This document shows, piece after piece, positions 19,845-28,203 of a stretch of DNA of 64,000 nt. Source of the DNA: Hymenobacter nivis (GTDB taxonomy: Bacteria > Bacteroidota > Bacteroidia > Cytophagales > Hymenobacteraceae). The translations under genes and the position numbers were made by a program. The DNA is taken from positions 1 through 64,000 of the forward strand of contig NZ_RCYZ01000006.1 of assembly GCF_006439025.1 (NCBI RefSeq), read 5' to 3'. The notes beneath the pieces are model-generated. The model searched no databases. It had not been told where the DNA came from and worked only from the letters and a program-made list of their open reading frames with translations. The stretch's first letter is position 1, and every line of letters starts with the position of its first letter.

Positions 19845-20669
19845 ATGCCCGACGCCCCCGCCCTCACCCTCGTCCCCACGCCCATCGGCAACCTTGAGGA
19901 CATCACCCTGCGGGCCATCCGCGTGCTGGGCGAAGCCGACCTGGTGCTGGCCGAAGACACCCGCGTGAGCGGCCGCCTGCTCCAGCACCTGGGCCTGAAA
20001 AAACCGCTCCTCAGCTACCACCTCCACAACGAACACCAGCAGGTGCCGCGCCTGCTGGAGCGCCTCGAAAAAGGCGAAAAGATGGCCTTGGTGAGCGACG
20101 CCGGCACGCCCGGCATCTCCGACCCCGGCTTCCTGCTGGTGCGCGAGTGCCTGGCCCGCGGCCTGGCCGTGGAGTGCCTGCCGGGGCCCACCGCCCTGGT
20201 GCCGGCCCTGCTCAAGTCGGGCTTCGGGGCCGAGCGGTTCACCTTCGAGGGGTTTCTGCCCGTCAAGAAAGGCCGCCAAACCCGCCTGCTGGAGCTGGTG
20301 CCCGAGCCCCGGACGATGATTTTTTACGAGTCGCCGCACCGCTTGGTGAAAACCCTGGGGCAGCTGGCCGAAGTGCTGGGGGCCCAGCGCCCAGCCTCCG
20401 TCAGCCGCGAGCTCACCAAGCTGTTTGAGGAAACCGTGACCGGCACGCTCGCCAGCCTGGCCGCCGATTTTGGGGCCCGGGCCGCCATCAAGGGCGAAAT
20501 TGTGCTGGTGGTGGCCGGCAACCCCACCCCGCCGGCCCGCCCCGGCAAAGCCAGCCGCTACGCCCGCGGCGAGGAAGACGAAGTAGACGATTCCCTTGGA
20601 AACGAAGCGAATAACCCCAACGAATTTGGCCCCGACGATTTTGAATCCGACGAGTTTGGCGAAGACTAG
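19845..20669 (+). CDS. rsmI: 16S rRNA 2'-O-methyltransferase RsmI
   Basis: A 274-residue protein of the tetrapyrrole-methylase fold that 2'-O-methylates C1402 of 16S rRNA in the P site. Family motifs are clear: TPIGNLEDITLRAIRVL (about 11-27), AEDTRVSGRLL, SDAGTPGISDPG (about 86-97), LPGPTALVPAL, FEGFLP, FYESPHRL and EIVLVVAG. The core ends near residue 230. A 40-residue acidic tail (EEDEVDDSLGNEANNPNEFG and onward) is an addition not needed for the fold. The final bases overlap the beginning of lnt. Confidence 0.95.
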   Translation: MPDAPALTLVPTPIGNLEDITLRAIRVLGEADLVLAEDTRVSGRLLQHLGLKKPLLSYHLHNEHQQVPRLLERLEKGEKMALVSDAGTPGISDPGFLLVRECLARGLAVECLPGPTALVPALLKSGFGAERFTFEGFLPVKKGRQTRLLELVPEPRTMIFYESPHRLVKTLGQLAEVLGAQRPASVSRELTKLFEETVTGTLASLAADFGARAAIKGEIVLVVAGNPTPPARPGKASRYARGEEDEVDDSLGNEANNPNEFGPDDFESDEFGED

Positions 20670-22374
20670 CCCCGGGGCCCACCCCGCCGTGCTGGCCGTA
20701 CTGGGCGCCGCCCTGCTCTGGACCGGCTGGTCCACCAGCGCCACCCTCTGGCCCCTGGGCCTGTTTGTGGGCTGGGTGCCCTACCTGCTCATGGAGCGCC
20801 GCTTCACGCAGCAGGGAGCCCGCAAGGGCCGCGTGTTTGCCGGCACTTACCTGTTTGTGCTGCTCTGGAACGCCAGCACCACCTGGTGGGTGAGCTACGC
20901 CGACCTGGCCGCCGGCATCGCCGCCGTGGTGCTGAACGCGCTGCTCATGTGCCTGCCGCTCATGGCCTTCCGCCAAACCAAGAAGCGCCTGGGGCCCCTG
21001 GTTGGCTACCTCACGCTGCCCGTGTACTGGATTGCCTTCGAGCAGCTGCACCTGCGTTGGGACATTACCTGGCCCTGGCTCACGCTGGGCAACGGCTTTG
21101 CCGCCGTGCCGCAGTGGGTGCAGTGGTACGAGTACACCGGCTTCCTCGGCGGCTCGGTGTGGGTGTGGGTGGTGAACTTGCTGATTTTCTTTGCGATAGT
21201 TGACGGGCAGTTAAAAGTTAAAAGCGAAGAGCTAAAAGGCGGCGGGGAGTTGCTGGCCCAGGGCCCCAAGGCCGATTCTTTAACTTTTAACCCAAAACTT
21301 TTAATGCCCCTGCTGGCCGTTGCGCTGCCGCTGCTGGCCTCCTTCGCCATCGGGGCCACCTACCAGGAGCAGGGCCCCGGGGCCGAAGTGGTGGTGGTGC
21401 AGCCCAACGTGGACCCCTACACCGAGAAGTTCGCGGGGGCCGCCAATTTCGTTTCCTACGACGAACAGCTCACGCGGCTCCTGACGCTCAGCACCCAGCA
21501 GCTCACGCCCCGCACCCGGCTCGTGCTCTGGCCCGAAACCAGCCTGCAAGGCCACTACCAGGAAAAAACCGTTGACCTGGACCCCCGCATCCAGCGCATC
21601 CGGGCCTGGCTGGGGCAGCACCCGGGCGTGGCCCTCATCACGGGCATGACCAGCATCGTGACCTACCCGAGCAAGGAAGCAGCCAGTGAAACAGCCGTTT
21701 ACCGCGACGACCTCGGCTACTACGACGTGTGCAACACGGCCGCCTACCTCGCCGGGCCCGCCGCGCCGATGCAGTTCTACCACAAGGAGCGGCTGGTGCC
21801 GGGCGTCGAGAAAGTGCCGACGTTTCTCACCGCCCTCATCAGCCACATCGACCTGGGTGGCTACGTGGGCAGCTACGGCACGGTGCCCGAAACCAAGCTG
21901 TTCCGCGTGTCCGGCGCCCCCGCTTTGGTGGTGCGGCCGCTGGTGTGCTACGAGTCCATCTACGGCGATTTCACGGCCCAATACGTGCGCGACGGGGCCA
22001 ACCTACTGGGCCTGGTCACCAACGACGCCTGGTGGTACGACACGCCCGGCTACCGCCAGCTGCTGCGCCTGGGGGCCCTGCGCGCCATCGAAACCCGCCG
22101 CGACCTGGCCCGCGCCGCCAACACCGGCTTCACCGGCTTCATCAACCAGAAGGGCGAATTGGCCCAGCTGGCCCCCACCTGGGTGCCCGCCGCCAGCCGC
22201 GCCACGGTGCACCTGAACGATAAAATGACCTTTTACACCCGCGTGGGCGAGTACATCGGCCGCGGCTGCCAGGCCCTGGCCCTGCTGCTGCTCGGCTGGG
22301 TCATCGTCCGCGCCGTGGCCGATTCCAAAAGCCAACCGCAGCCGCGCCGCGCGGAACCCGTTAAAGCATCTTAA
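20656..22374 (+). CDS. lnt: Apolipoprotein N-acyltransferase Lnt
   Basis: A 572-residue inner-membrane enzyme that adds the third acyl chain to the N-terminal cysteine of lipoproteins. Six or so hydrophobic helices come first, then a nitrilase domain with the catalytic triad in WPETS (Glu), YHKERLVPG (Lys) and CYESIYG (Cys), and a last helix near the C-terminus. The TTG at 20656 is preferred, overlapping rsmI by 14 bases; an earlier TTG at 20596 would read the rsmI tail in another frame. Between the last N-terminal helix and the nitrilase domain lies a lysine- and glycine-rich stretch encoded by an AT-rich inverted repeat. It forms an operon with rsmI and the phosphatase behind. Confidence 0.92.
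   Translation: MAKTSPGAHPAVLAVLGAALLWTGWSTSATLWPLGLFVGWVPYLLMERRFTQQGARKGRVFAGTYLFVLLWNASTTWWVSYADLAAGIAAVVLNALLMCLPLMAFRQTKKRLGPLVGYLTLPVYWIAFEQLHLRWDITWPWLTLGNGFAAVPQWVQWYEYTGFLGGSVWVWVVNLLIFFAIVDGQLKVKSEELKGGGELLAQGPKADSLTFNPKLLMPLLAVALPLLASFAIGATYQEQGPGAEVVVVQPNVDPYTEKFAGAANFVSYDEQLTRLLTLSTQQLTPRTRLVLWPETSLQGHYQEKTVDLDPRIQRIRAWLGQHPGVALITGMTSIVTYPSKEAASETAVYRDDLGYYDVCNTAAYLAGPAAPMQFYHKERLVPGVEKVPTFLTALISHIDLGGYVGSYGTVPETKLFRVSGAPALVVRPLVCYESIYGDFTAQYVRDGANLLGLVTNDAWWYDTPGYRQLLRLGALRAIETRRDLARAANTGFTGFINQKGELAQLAPTWVPAASRATVHLNDKMTFYTRVGEYIGRGCQALALLLLGWVIVRAVADSKSQPQPRRAEPVKAS
21209..21299. repeat. AT-rich inverted repeat inside lnt
   Basis: GTTAAAAGTTAAA (21210-21222) is inverted exactly at 21279-21291 (TTTAACTTTTAAC), with a further AACTTTTAA half copy at 21297-21305. 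The segment is read in frame as part of lnt and falls at the junction between the membrane and nitrilase domains. Confidence 0.75.
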
Positions 22375-22392
22375 AATCCCTGGTTTTTTCCA

Positions 22393-23193
22393 ATGACCGA
22401 TTACCTCGCCCTTTCGCACCAAGTAGCCGCGCTTTGCCGCGAAACTGCCCAGTTCATCCTGCACGAAGCCAAAACCTTCGACCCCAACAAGATCGAGAAC
22501 AAGGGCTTGCACGACATGGTGAGCTACGTGGACCAGGAGGCCGAGCGCCGACTGGTGGCCGGGCTGCGCGAAATCCTGCCCGCCGCCGGCTTCATCACCG
22601 AGGAAGGCACCGCCGGGGCCCCCGACGAAACCCAAGAGTTCACCTGGATCATCGACCCGCTCGACGGCACCACCAACTTCATCCACTCGCTGCCGGTGTT
22701 TGCCGTGAGCGTGGCCCTGCTCCACGGCCCCGAGCTGGTGGCGGGCGTGGTGCACGAGGCCAACCGCGACGAGAGCTTCCGCGCCGCCAAGGGCCACGGT
22801 GCCTTCTGCAACGAAAACCAAATCCACGTAACCGGGGCCCCCAAACTGGCCAACTCGCTCATCGCCACCGGCTTCCCCTACACCAAATTTGCCCAGCTCG
22901 ACAAGTACCTGCAGGTGCTGGGCAGCTTCATGCAGCGCACCCACGGCCTGCGCCGCATGGGCTCGGCCGCTACCGACCTGGCCTACGTGGCCGCCGGCCG
23001 CATGGACGGCTACTTCGAGTTCAACATCAACTCCTACGACGTGGCCGCGGGCCTGCTGCTGGTCACCGAAGCCGGCGGCCGCGTCACCCAGTTCCTCGAA
23101 GACGGCGACCCGCTCTTCGGCCGCGAAGTGGTGGCCAGCAACGGCCACCTGCACGACGAGATGCAGGCCACGATTCGGGAGTTTTGGGCGTAG
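22393..23193 (+). CDS. Inositol monophosphatase family protein
   Basis: A 266-residue Mg-dependent phosphatase of the inositol monophosphatase/SuhB family. The metal-binding motifs are visible: EEGT in the first metal site (about 75), the hallmark IDPLDGTTNF (about 89-98), and the C-terminal NSYDVAAGLLLVTEAGG (about 215-231), which supplies the last Asp. The substrate could be inositol phosphate, another sugar phosphate, or 3'-phosphoadenosine phosphate; sequence does not decide. It begins 18 bases after lnt and is likely in the rsmI-lnt transcript. Confidence 0.92.
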   Translation: MTDYLALSHQVAALCRETAQFILHEAKTFDPNKIENKGLHDMVSYVDQEAERRLVAGLREILPAAGFITEEGTAGAPDETQEFTWIIDPLDGTTNFIHSLPVFAVSVALLHGPELVAGVVHEANRDESFRAAKGHGAFCNENQIHVTGAPKLANSLIATGFPYTKFAQLDKYLQVLGSFMQRTHGLRRMGSAATDLAYVAAGRMDGYFEFNINSYDVAAGLLLVTEAGGRVTQFLEDGDPLFGREVVASNGHLHDEMQATIREFWA

Positions 23194-23302
23194 TTAGGGC
23201 CCCAGTGGGGCCCCGCAATGTGCTCCCAGGCTTTGTACGCTGCCCTTCTGGTGAGCTGATAACCAGGGGTGTGGTTTGAAACATTAACTCATAACCAGCG
23301 CT

Positions 23303-24067
23303 ATGTCAATTACTTCGGAAGTAGAGTTAGCCGGGCTCCAGAAAATCAGCGAGGCCGTGGGCACCGTGCTGCGGCAGATGCGGGCCTACGCCGCCCCGGG
23401 CATGAGCACCTACGAGCTGGACGAGTACGGGGGCGGCCTGCTGGCGGCCTGGGGGGCCAAATCCGCTCCCCGGCTCACCTACAACTTCCCCGGCTGGACG
23501 TGCATCAGCGTGAACCAGGAAGCGGCCCACGGCATCCCGTCGCGCCGGCGCTTGCTGCAAGCAGGCGACCTGCTCAACATCGACGTGTCGGCCGAACTCG
23601 GCGGCTACTGGGCCGACAACGGCGGCTCGTTTGTGCTGGGGCCCGACGTGCACCGCCACCAGCCGCTGGTCGATGCCTCGCGGCAGATATTGCGCACCGC
23701 GCTCCAGCACATCCAAGGCGGCGTCCGCATCAGCGAGGTGGGGGGGCTCATCGAGGCGGAAGCCAAGAAAAGGGGCTTCAGCGTTATCAAAAACCTGGTG
23801 GGCCACGGCATCGGCCGCAGCCTGCACGAGGAGCCCAAGGAAATCCCCTGCTTCCACGACCGCTTCAATACCAAGCGGTTCCGCAAACACTCGGTCGTGG
23901 CGGTGGAAACGTTTATCTCCACCCGCGCCACCTACGTGCACGAGCAAAGCGACGGGTGGACGATGAAGGCCAAGGACGGCAGCTTTGTGGCCCAGCACGA
24001 GCACACCATCGTAGTCACGGACGGCGCGCCCCTGATCCTAACCGCTAGCAACGGCATCTGGGACTGA
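23303..24067 (+). CDS. map: Type I methionine aminopeptidase
   Basis: A 254-residue pita-bread-fold peptidase that removes the initiator methionine. The dinuclear-metal ligands appear in order: first Asp in NIDVSAELGGYWADNGG together with the second Asp, His in GHGIGRSLHEEP, Glu in VAVETFIS and Glu in AQHEHTIVV. Length matches the family. Several positions differ from the usual housekeeping enzyme (the metal loop lacks the common DVT pattern, and the tail AQHEHT replaces the common AQ-E-T form). It may therefore be a second, specialised copy; the usual ribosomal-protein neighbours are absent. Likely cytoplasmic. The ATG at 23303 gives a standard N-terminus. Confidence 0.88.
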   Translation: MSITSEVELAGLQKISEAVGTVLRQMRAYAAPGMSTYELDEYGGGLLAAWGAKSAPRLTYNFPGWTCISVNQEAAHGIPSRRRLLQAGDLLNIDVSAELGGYWADNGGSFVLGPDVHRHQPLVDASRQILRTALQHIQGGVRISEVGGLIEAEAKKRGFSVIKNLVGHGIGRSLHEEPKEIPCFHDRFNTKRFRKHSVVAVETFISTRATYVHEQSDGWTMKAKDGSFVAQHEHTIVVTDGAPLILTASNGIWD

Positions 24068-24222
24068 GTGTTACCTGTTGTAAGCCAGTCTGTAAGGCAG
24101 GAGCTGCCCGCTGAATCCAGTTGGTTTTTGCGACTAGCTCCCACCCCCGCCACCCCCGTCCCCAACGCAGCCTGGGGCCCCGGCGCAAACTTTTGCTGGG
24201 GCCCCGGCGTTTTCAAACCGCT

Positions 24223-24405
24223 ATGCTAGTTCAATATATCCTCGTGGCCGCCATTGTGCTGGGGGCCCTGTTTTTCCTGGGCCGCCGGGCTTGGCGGGCC
24301 TTCTTCTCGAAAGAACAGGTGGGCTGCGCCAAGGGCTGCGGGGCTTGCGGTGGCATTGATGTGGACCGCCTGGAGCGCACCATCGCGGCCCGCGCCGGGC
24401 GCTGA
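24223..24405 (+). CDS. FeoB-associated Cys-rich membrane protein
   Basis: A 60-residue protein with a single N-terminal membrane helix (residues 3-20), a basic stretch and the cysteine cluster CAKGCGACGGID (about 36-47). This architecture matches the small FeoB-associated Cys-rich family, often encoded beside ferrous-iron transporter genes; here no feoA or feoB is adjacent. The four cysteines could bind iron or another metal at the cytoplasmic membrane face. The ATG at 24223 lies about 26 bases after AACTTTTG, a near match to the -7 element. Confidence 0.72.
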   Translation: MLVQYILVAAIVLGALFFLGRRAWRAFFSKEQVGCAKGCGACGGIDVDRLERTIAARAGR

Positions 24406-24510
24406 GGCCGGGCCCCAACGATTTAGGGGCCCCGGGGCAACCCCGGGCGGCCCGGGGGCCGTATAGCCGGGTAGCCGCTGCCCTTCCGGCGGGGCTTTCC
24501 CTTACCCCTC

Positions 24511-24864
24511 ATGCCCCGCGCCATGCAAGACAAAGAAGAAGAACGCTCGCTCGTCAACGTTGAAAAAAAGTTGAGCAAAGATGGTTACGACCAGGACTTT
24601 ACGGTGAGTGAAGGCCGCTTGCACACCATGGATTCGAGCACTACGAAGACCTACGCCCCCGATGAAGTAACCATCGTGGACTTTTACCGCTTCGAAGGCG
24701 AAAGCAACCCCGACGACACGTCCATTCTCTACGCCATCGAGGCCAACGACGGCGTGAAAGGCACCATCTCGTCGGCCTACGGCGTGTACGCCGACACCGA
24801 CACCGACGACTTCCTCAAAAAAGTAGAAGACCTAGGTAAAAACCTGACCAAGAAGGATAAATAA
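24511..24864 (+). CDS. Conserved Bacteroidota small protein
   Basis: A 117-residue soluble protein. The core VDFYRFEGESNPDDTSILYA and GTISSAYGVYADTDTDDFLKK (about 55-108) belongs to a small family widespread in Bacteroidota. Databases often label its members phosphoribosylpyrophosphate synthetase, but they are far too short for that enzyme and lack its motifs, so the name should not be used. Function is unknown. A second ATG at 24523 (MQDKEEER) could be the real start. It ends before a strong bidirectional terminator. Confidence 0.75.
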   Translation: MPRAMQDKEEERSLVNVEKKLSKDGYDQDFTVSEGRLHTMDSSTTKTYAPDEVTIVDFYRFEGESNPDDTSILYAIEANDGVKGTISSAYGVYADTDTDDFLKKVEDLGKNLTKKDK

Positions 24865-24892
24865 GCTGCTTCGGCAAGCTGAACGCTAACAG

Positions 24893-24929
24893 AAACGGCC
24901 CGCCGCACCAAGTGCAGCGGGCCGTTTTG
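24893..24929. terminator. Bidirectional terminator
   Basis: AAACGGCCCGCCGCAC pairs with TGCAGCGGGCCGTTTT around a short loop (one bulged position). It lies between the convergent small conserved gene and the OmpA-family gene. Confidence 0.82.
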
Positions 24930-24946
24930 GCGCTTAGGGCCCCGGG

Positions 24947-27022
24947 CTACTTCTTCGTAATTGTAAACTCCACCCGGCGGTTGAGGGCGCGGGTTTCTTC
25001 CTGGTCGTTGCTCGCCACGGGCTTTTCGCCGCCGTAGCCCTCGGTGGTGATGCGCGAGGGCGTGATGCCCTTGCTGATGATGTACTTCTTCACCTCGTTC
25101 ACCCGGTCGAGGCTCAGCTTGAGGTTAAGGGCGGGGTCGCCCTGGTTGTCGGTGTGGCCGCCGATTTTGATTTCCACCGTGGGGTAGTCGCGCATGATGC
25201 GCACGAGGCGGGCCAGCTCGGGGTAGGAGTTGGTGCGCAGGTAGTATTTGCTCTGCTGGAAGAAAATGTTGTTGAGCTTCACCGTCTGGCCCACCGCGAA
25301 GGGCACCATGAACAGGTCCTGGGTTTGCTCCGAGTACTTGTCGCGGGCCGTCACGTCGAGGTTGGCGTTTTCGGCGATGTAGTTGGCGGCCTCGGCGCGG
25401 TAGCCGTACTGCACGCCGCTGGGCAGCACAATGGTGTAGGAGCCGTCGGCGGGGTCGGTTTCGGCGGTGCCGATTTCCTCGCCCGTCAGCAGGTTTTCGT
25501 AGTGAATGACGGCCTTAATGGGCTTCTTGGTGGCGGCGTCGAGCACCTGGCCGCGCACCAGCGTCACGGCCTCGGGCTTGAAGGCGGGGGCCAGGGCCAC
25601 GCGGAAAATGTCCTTCGAGCCGCCCATGCCGTTGCGCGCCGATACCAAGTAAGCATCGTCGCCGGCCGCCGACACGGTGTAGTAGGCGTCGAAATCGGGC
25701 GAGTTCACCACGCTGCCCAGGTTGCGGGGCGGGCTCCAGTTCGTCCAGGTATCGTCGAGACGCTTAGAATAGAAAATATCGGACTTGCCGTAGCCGCCGC
25801 GGCCCTCGCTGGCGAAGTACAGCGTCTTCTCATCGGGGGCTAGGAAGGGGGCGAAGTCGGCTTTCTTGGTGTTCACGTTGGGCCCCAGGTTGCGGGGGCG
25901 CGTCCACGTCACGGGCTGGCCGGGGGGGCTGGGCTTCTGGAAGCTCACGTACAGGTCTTGCTCGCCCAGGCCGTCGGTGCGCTCCACGGCCATGAGCAGG
26001 GCCTTGCCCGAGGTAGAGAGAAAGTAGTCGGCGTGCTCGTCGTCGTTGTTGTAGAAGTCCTCAATGGTCACATCGGCCGGCTGCGACCAGCCGCCCGGGC
26101 GGTGCTCCGACGTGCTGGGGCCCTTGGGAATCAGGCCCTCCGGCGTGTAGTGGCCCAGTAGCAGCAGGCGCTGCCCATTGGCCGACACCGAGGCCAGGCC
26201 GTTGGGGAAGCCGGCGGTGTTCACGGGGCCGCCCATGTTTTTGGCGGGGCCCCAGGCCTTGGCGCTGGCGCTTTGCAGGGTCGAGTACCACACGTCCTGC
26301 GGGTCCGTTTTGCCGCCGATGTTGCCTGGGTGGTTCTGGCGGGCAAAGTACAGGGTGCGGCCATCGGGCGAAATCACAGGGTGCGTATCCACCGAGGAGC
26401 TGTTCACAGAGGGCCCCAGGTTCACGAGCGACGAGTCGAAGCGGGCCACGCCGGCCGCGTCGGCGTCGGGGGCCTTGAAGTCCTTCTTCACCATCGTCTG
26501 CGTCACGTCGGCCACGCCGATGGCGTCGAGCTGGTTCACGCCCTCCACCTTGGCCGTGTTCAGGTGTACCACCGCCCCGATGGTGCGATAGGCGGGCTTG
26601 GCCGGGGCAATTTTCACCTCCAGCGTGCGGTACGAGTCGGGCAGGGGCCCCGGGTTGTCGTTGGTGTACACATCGTGGTGCACGCCTTTGGTATCAATGA
26701 GCTCGATCTTGGTCACGGAGCCGGGGTTGAAGTTCTCGACCACCGTAATCTGCTGGGCCAGCACCGAGCGGGCAAAGCGCACTTCGATGAACTCGTCGCG
26801 GCCTTCCTTCTTCGGAATCCAAGCCTTGTCGTTAATCTGGCCCAGCGGCAGAGCATTGGGGGCCCCCAGTACCTGCTCGGGCGAAAATGCTTCCTTACCC
26901 GCTGCTTTCTGCGACGATACCGCCGTCACCTTGCTGGCCCACAGCGCGTGCTGGGCGCGCGCAGCCGGGGCCCCTAGCCCCAGGGCAGCTACCAGGGCAA
27001 AAGAAAAAACGGGAATTTTCAT
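24947..27022 (-). CDS. OmpA-family protein with PD40 beta-propeller
   Basis: A 691-residue exported protein. A signal peptide (about 1-23, ending ARAQ) is followed by a beta-rich domain (about 35-180) containing FSPEQVLGAPNALP. Next come PD40/WD40-like propeller repeats (about 205-470, seen as PDGRTLYFA, DEKTLYFASEGRGGYGKSDI) and a carboxypeptidase-regulatory-like segment (about 490-560). The C-terminal OmpA peptidoglycan-binding domain has GHTDNQGDP and a terminal ALNRRVEF. It probably anchors the outer membrane to peptidoglycan from the periplasm. The order propeller-regulatory-OmpA is also that of the PorE-like protein at 49817-51730, but here there is no lipobox or TPR. Confidence 0.9.
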   Translation of the reverse strand: MKIPVFSFALVAALGLGAPAARAQHALWASKVTAVSSQKAAGKEAFSPEQVLGAPNALPLGQINDKAWIPKKEGRDEFIEVRFARSVLAQQITVVENFNPGSVTKIELIDTKGVHHDVYTNDNPGPLPDSYRTLEVKIAPAKPAYRTIGAVVHLNTAKVEGVNQLDAIGVADVTQTMVKKDFKAPDADAAGVARFDSSLVNLGPSVNSSSVDTHPVISPDGRTLYFARQNHPGNIGGKTDPQDVWYSTLQSASAKAWGPAKNMGGPVNTAGFPNGLASVSANGQRLLLLGHYTPEGLIPKGPSTSEHRPGGWSQPADVTIEDFYNNDDEHADYFLSTSGKALLMAVERTDGLGEQDLYVSFQKPSPPGQPVTWTRPRNLGPNVNTKKADFAPFLAPDEKTLYFASEGRGGYGKSDIFYSKRLDDTWTNWSPPRNLGSVVNSPDFDAYYTVSAAGDDAYLVSARNGMGGSKDIFRVALAPAFKPEAVTLVRGQVLDAATKKPIKAVIHYENLLTGEEIGTAETDPADGSYTIVLPSGVQYGYRAEAANYIAENANLDVTARDKYSEQTQDLFMVPFAVGQTVKLNNIFFQQSKYYLRTNSYPELARLVRIMRDYPTVEIKIGGHTDNQGDPALNLKLSLDRVNEVKKYIISKGITPSRITTEGYGGEKPVASNDQEETRALNRRVEFTITKK

Positions 27023-27114
27023 AGAGGTTAGGCGAATAATACCGCCGCGGGCATAAAAGCGCGCAACAAAGGCGAACAGAACAGATAGGACACGTTTTAG
27101 CCTTGCTAAATTAG

Positions 27115-27163
27115 GGAAAAGCCGCGGCCCGGCCGCGCCTCAGCACTGGCCAAACCGCGGCTT
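27115..27163 (-). terminator. Terminator of the nucleotide-sugar operon
   Basis: AAGCCGCGG (27119-27127) and CCGCGGCTT (27155-27163) form a 9-bp stem with a GC-rich internal loop. On the minus strand the stem is followed by TTTTCCC. It lies 30 bases past the rfbA stop codon. Confidence 0.6.
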
Positions 27164-27192
27164 GCCGCTACTCGTAAGCTGGGGCCGGGGCC

Positions 27193-28074
27193 CTATTGCG
27201 CGCCCAGCACCAGCTGCTCGGGCAGGTTGAGCAGGTAGTCGCCGTAGCCGCTCTTGCGCAGCGGCAGGGCCAGGGCCCGCAGCTCGTCGGCGGTGATGAA
27301 GCCCTGGCGGTAGGCCACTTCCTCGATGGCGCCCACCTTCAGGCCCTGGCGCTGCTCGATCACGCGCACGTACTCGCCGGCCTGCATCAGGCTCTCGAAG
27401 GTGCCCGTGTCGAGCCAGGCCGTGCCCCGGCTCAGAATGCCCACCTTGAGCTTGCCGCGGCGCAGGTACTCTTTGTTCACATCGGTAATCTCGTACTCGC
27501 CGCGGGGGCTGATTTCCAGGTTCTTGGCAATTTCCACCACGCTGTTGTCGTAGAAGTACAGGCCCGGCACGGCGTAGTTGCTCTTGGGCTTGGCCGGCTT
27601 CTCCTCGATGCTCAAGGCCTTCTTGTCGGCGTCAAACTCCACCACGCCGTAGCGCTCGGGGTCGTGCACGTGATAGGCGTACACCACGCCGCCGTCGGGG
27701 TTGTTGTTCGACTTCAGCAGCTCTTCCAGGCCCGCGCCGTAGAAAATGTTGTCGCCCAGCACCAGCGCCACGCTGTCCTGGCCGATGAAATCGGCCCCCA
27801 GTACGAAGGCCTGCGCCAGCCCATTAGGCACCTCCTGCACCACGTATTGGAAGTCGCAGCCCAGGTTTTTGCCGTCACCGAGCAGCTTTTTAAACTGCGC
27901 CTGGTCGTGGGGCGTGGTGATAATCAGCACTTCCCGGATGCCCGCCATCAGCAGGATGCTCAGCGGGTAGTAGATCATGGGTTTGTCGTACACCGGCATC
28001 AGCTGCTTGCTGACGGCCAACGTGAGGGGGTGCAACCGGGTGCCGGAGCCGCCGGCGAGGATAATACCTTTCAT
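27193..28074 (-). CDS. rfbA: Glucose-1-phosphate thymidylyltransferase
   Basis: A 293-residue nucleotidyltransferase that makes dTDP-glucose from glucose-1-phosphate and dTTP, the first step of dTDP-deoxysugar synthesis. Signatures: [20 protein letters not shown] (nucleotide binding, residues 3-22), [36 protein letters not shown] with the metal-binding Asp, and [11 protein letters not shown]. Length matches RmlA. It is the last gene of the leftward operon, separated from the wbpP-like gene by a REP-like inverted repeat. The partner dehydratase rfbB is three positions upstream in the same operon; rfbC and rfbD are not in the window. Confidence 0.96.
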   Translation of the reverse strand: MKGIILAGGSGTRLHPLTLAVSKQLMPVYDKPMIYYPLSILLMAGIREVLIITTPHDQAQFKKLLGDGKNLGCDFQYVVQEVPNGLAQAFVLGADFIGQDSVALVLGDNIFYGAGLEELLKSNNNPDGGVVYAYHVHDPERYGVVEFDADKKALSIEEKPAKPKSNYAVPGLYFYDNSVVEIAKNLEISPRGEYEITDVNKEYLRRGKLKVGILSRGTAWLDTGTFESLMQAGEYVRVIEQRQGLKVGAIEEVAYRQGFITADELRALALPLRKSGYGDYLLNLPEQLVLGAQ

Positions 28075-28104
28075 AGATGTAGAGGATGTATTAAGAAGTT
28101 TGAA

Positions 28105-28200
28105 AACGTCATGCTGAGCGCAGCCGAAGCATCTCTACTGCGGCAGTACTTCTGATTAGTTGCTCAGTAGAGATGCTTCGGCTGCGCTCAGCACGACGTT
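28105..28200. repeat. REP-like inverted repeat, 36-bp arms
   Basis: Arms 28105-28140 and 28165-28200 are inverted copies over 36 bp with a single mismatch, separated by a 24-base loop; a part reads GCTGAGCGCAGCCGAAGCAT. It fills the whole gap between rfbA and the wbpP-like gene. The theme is a familiar dispersed intergenic element in this group. Confidence 0.9.
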
Positions 28201-28203
28201 CAA

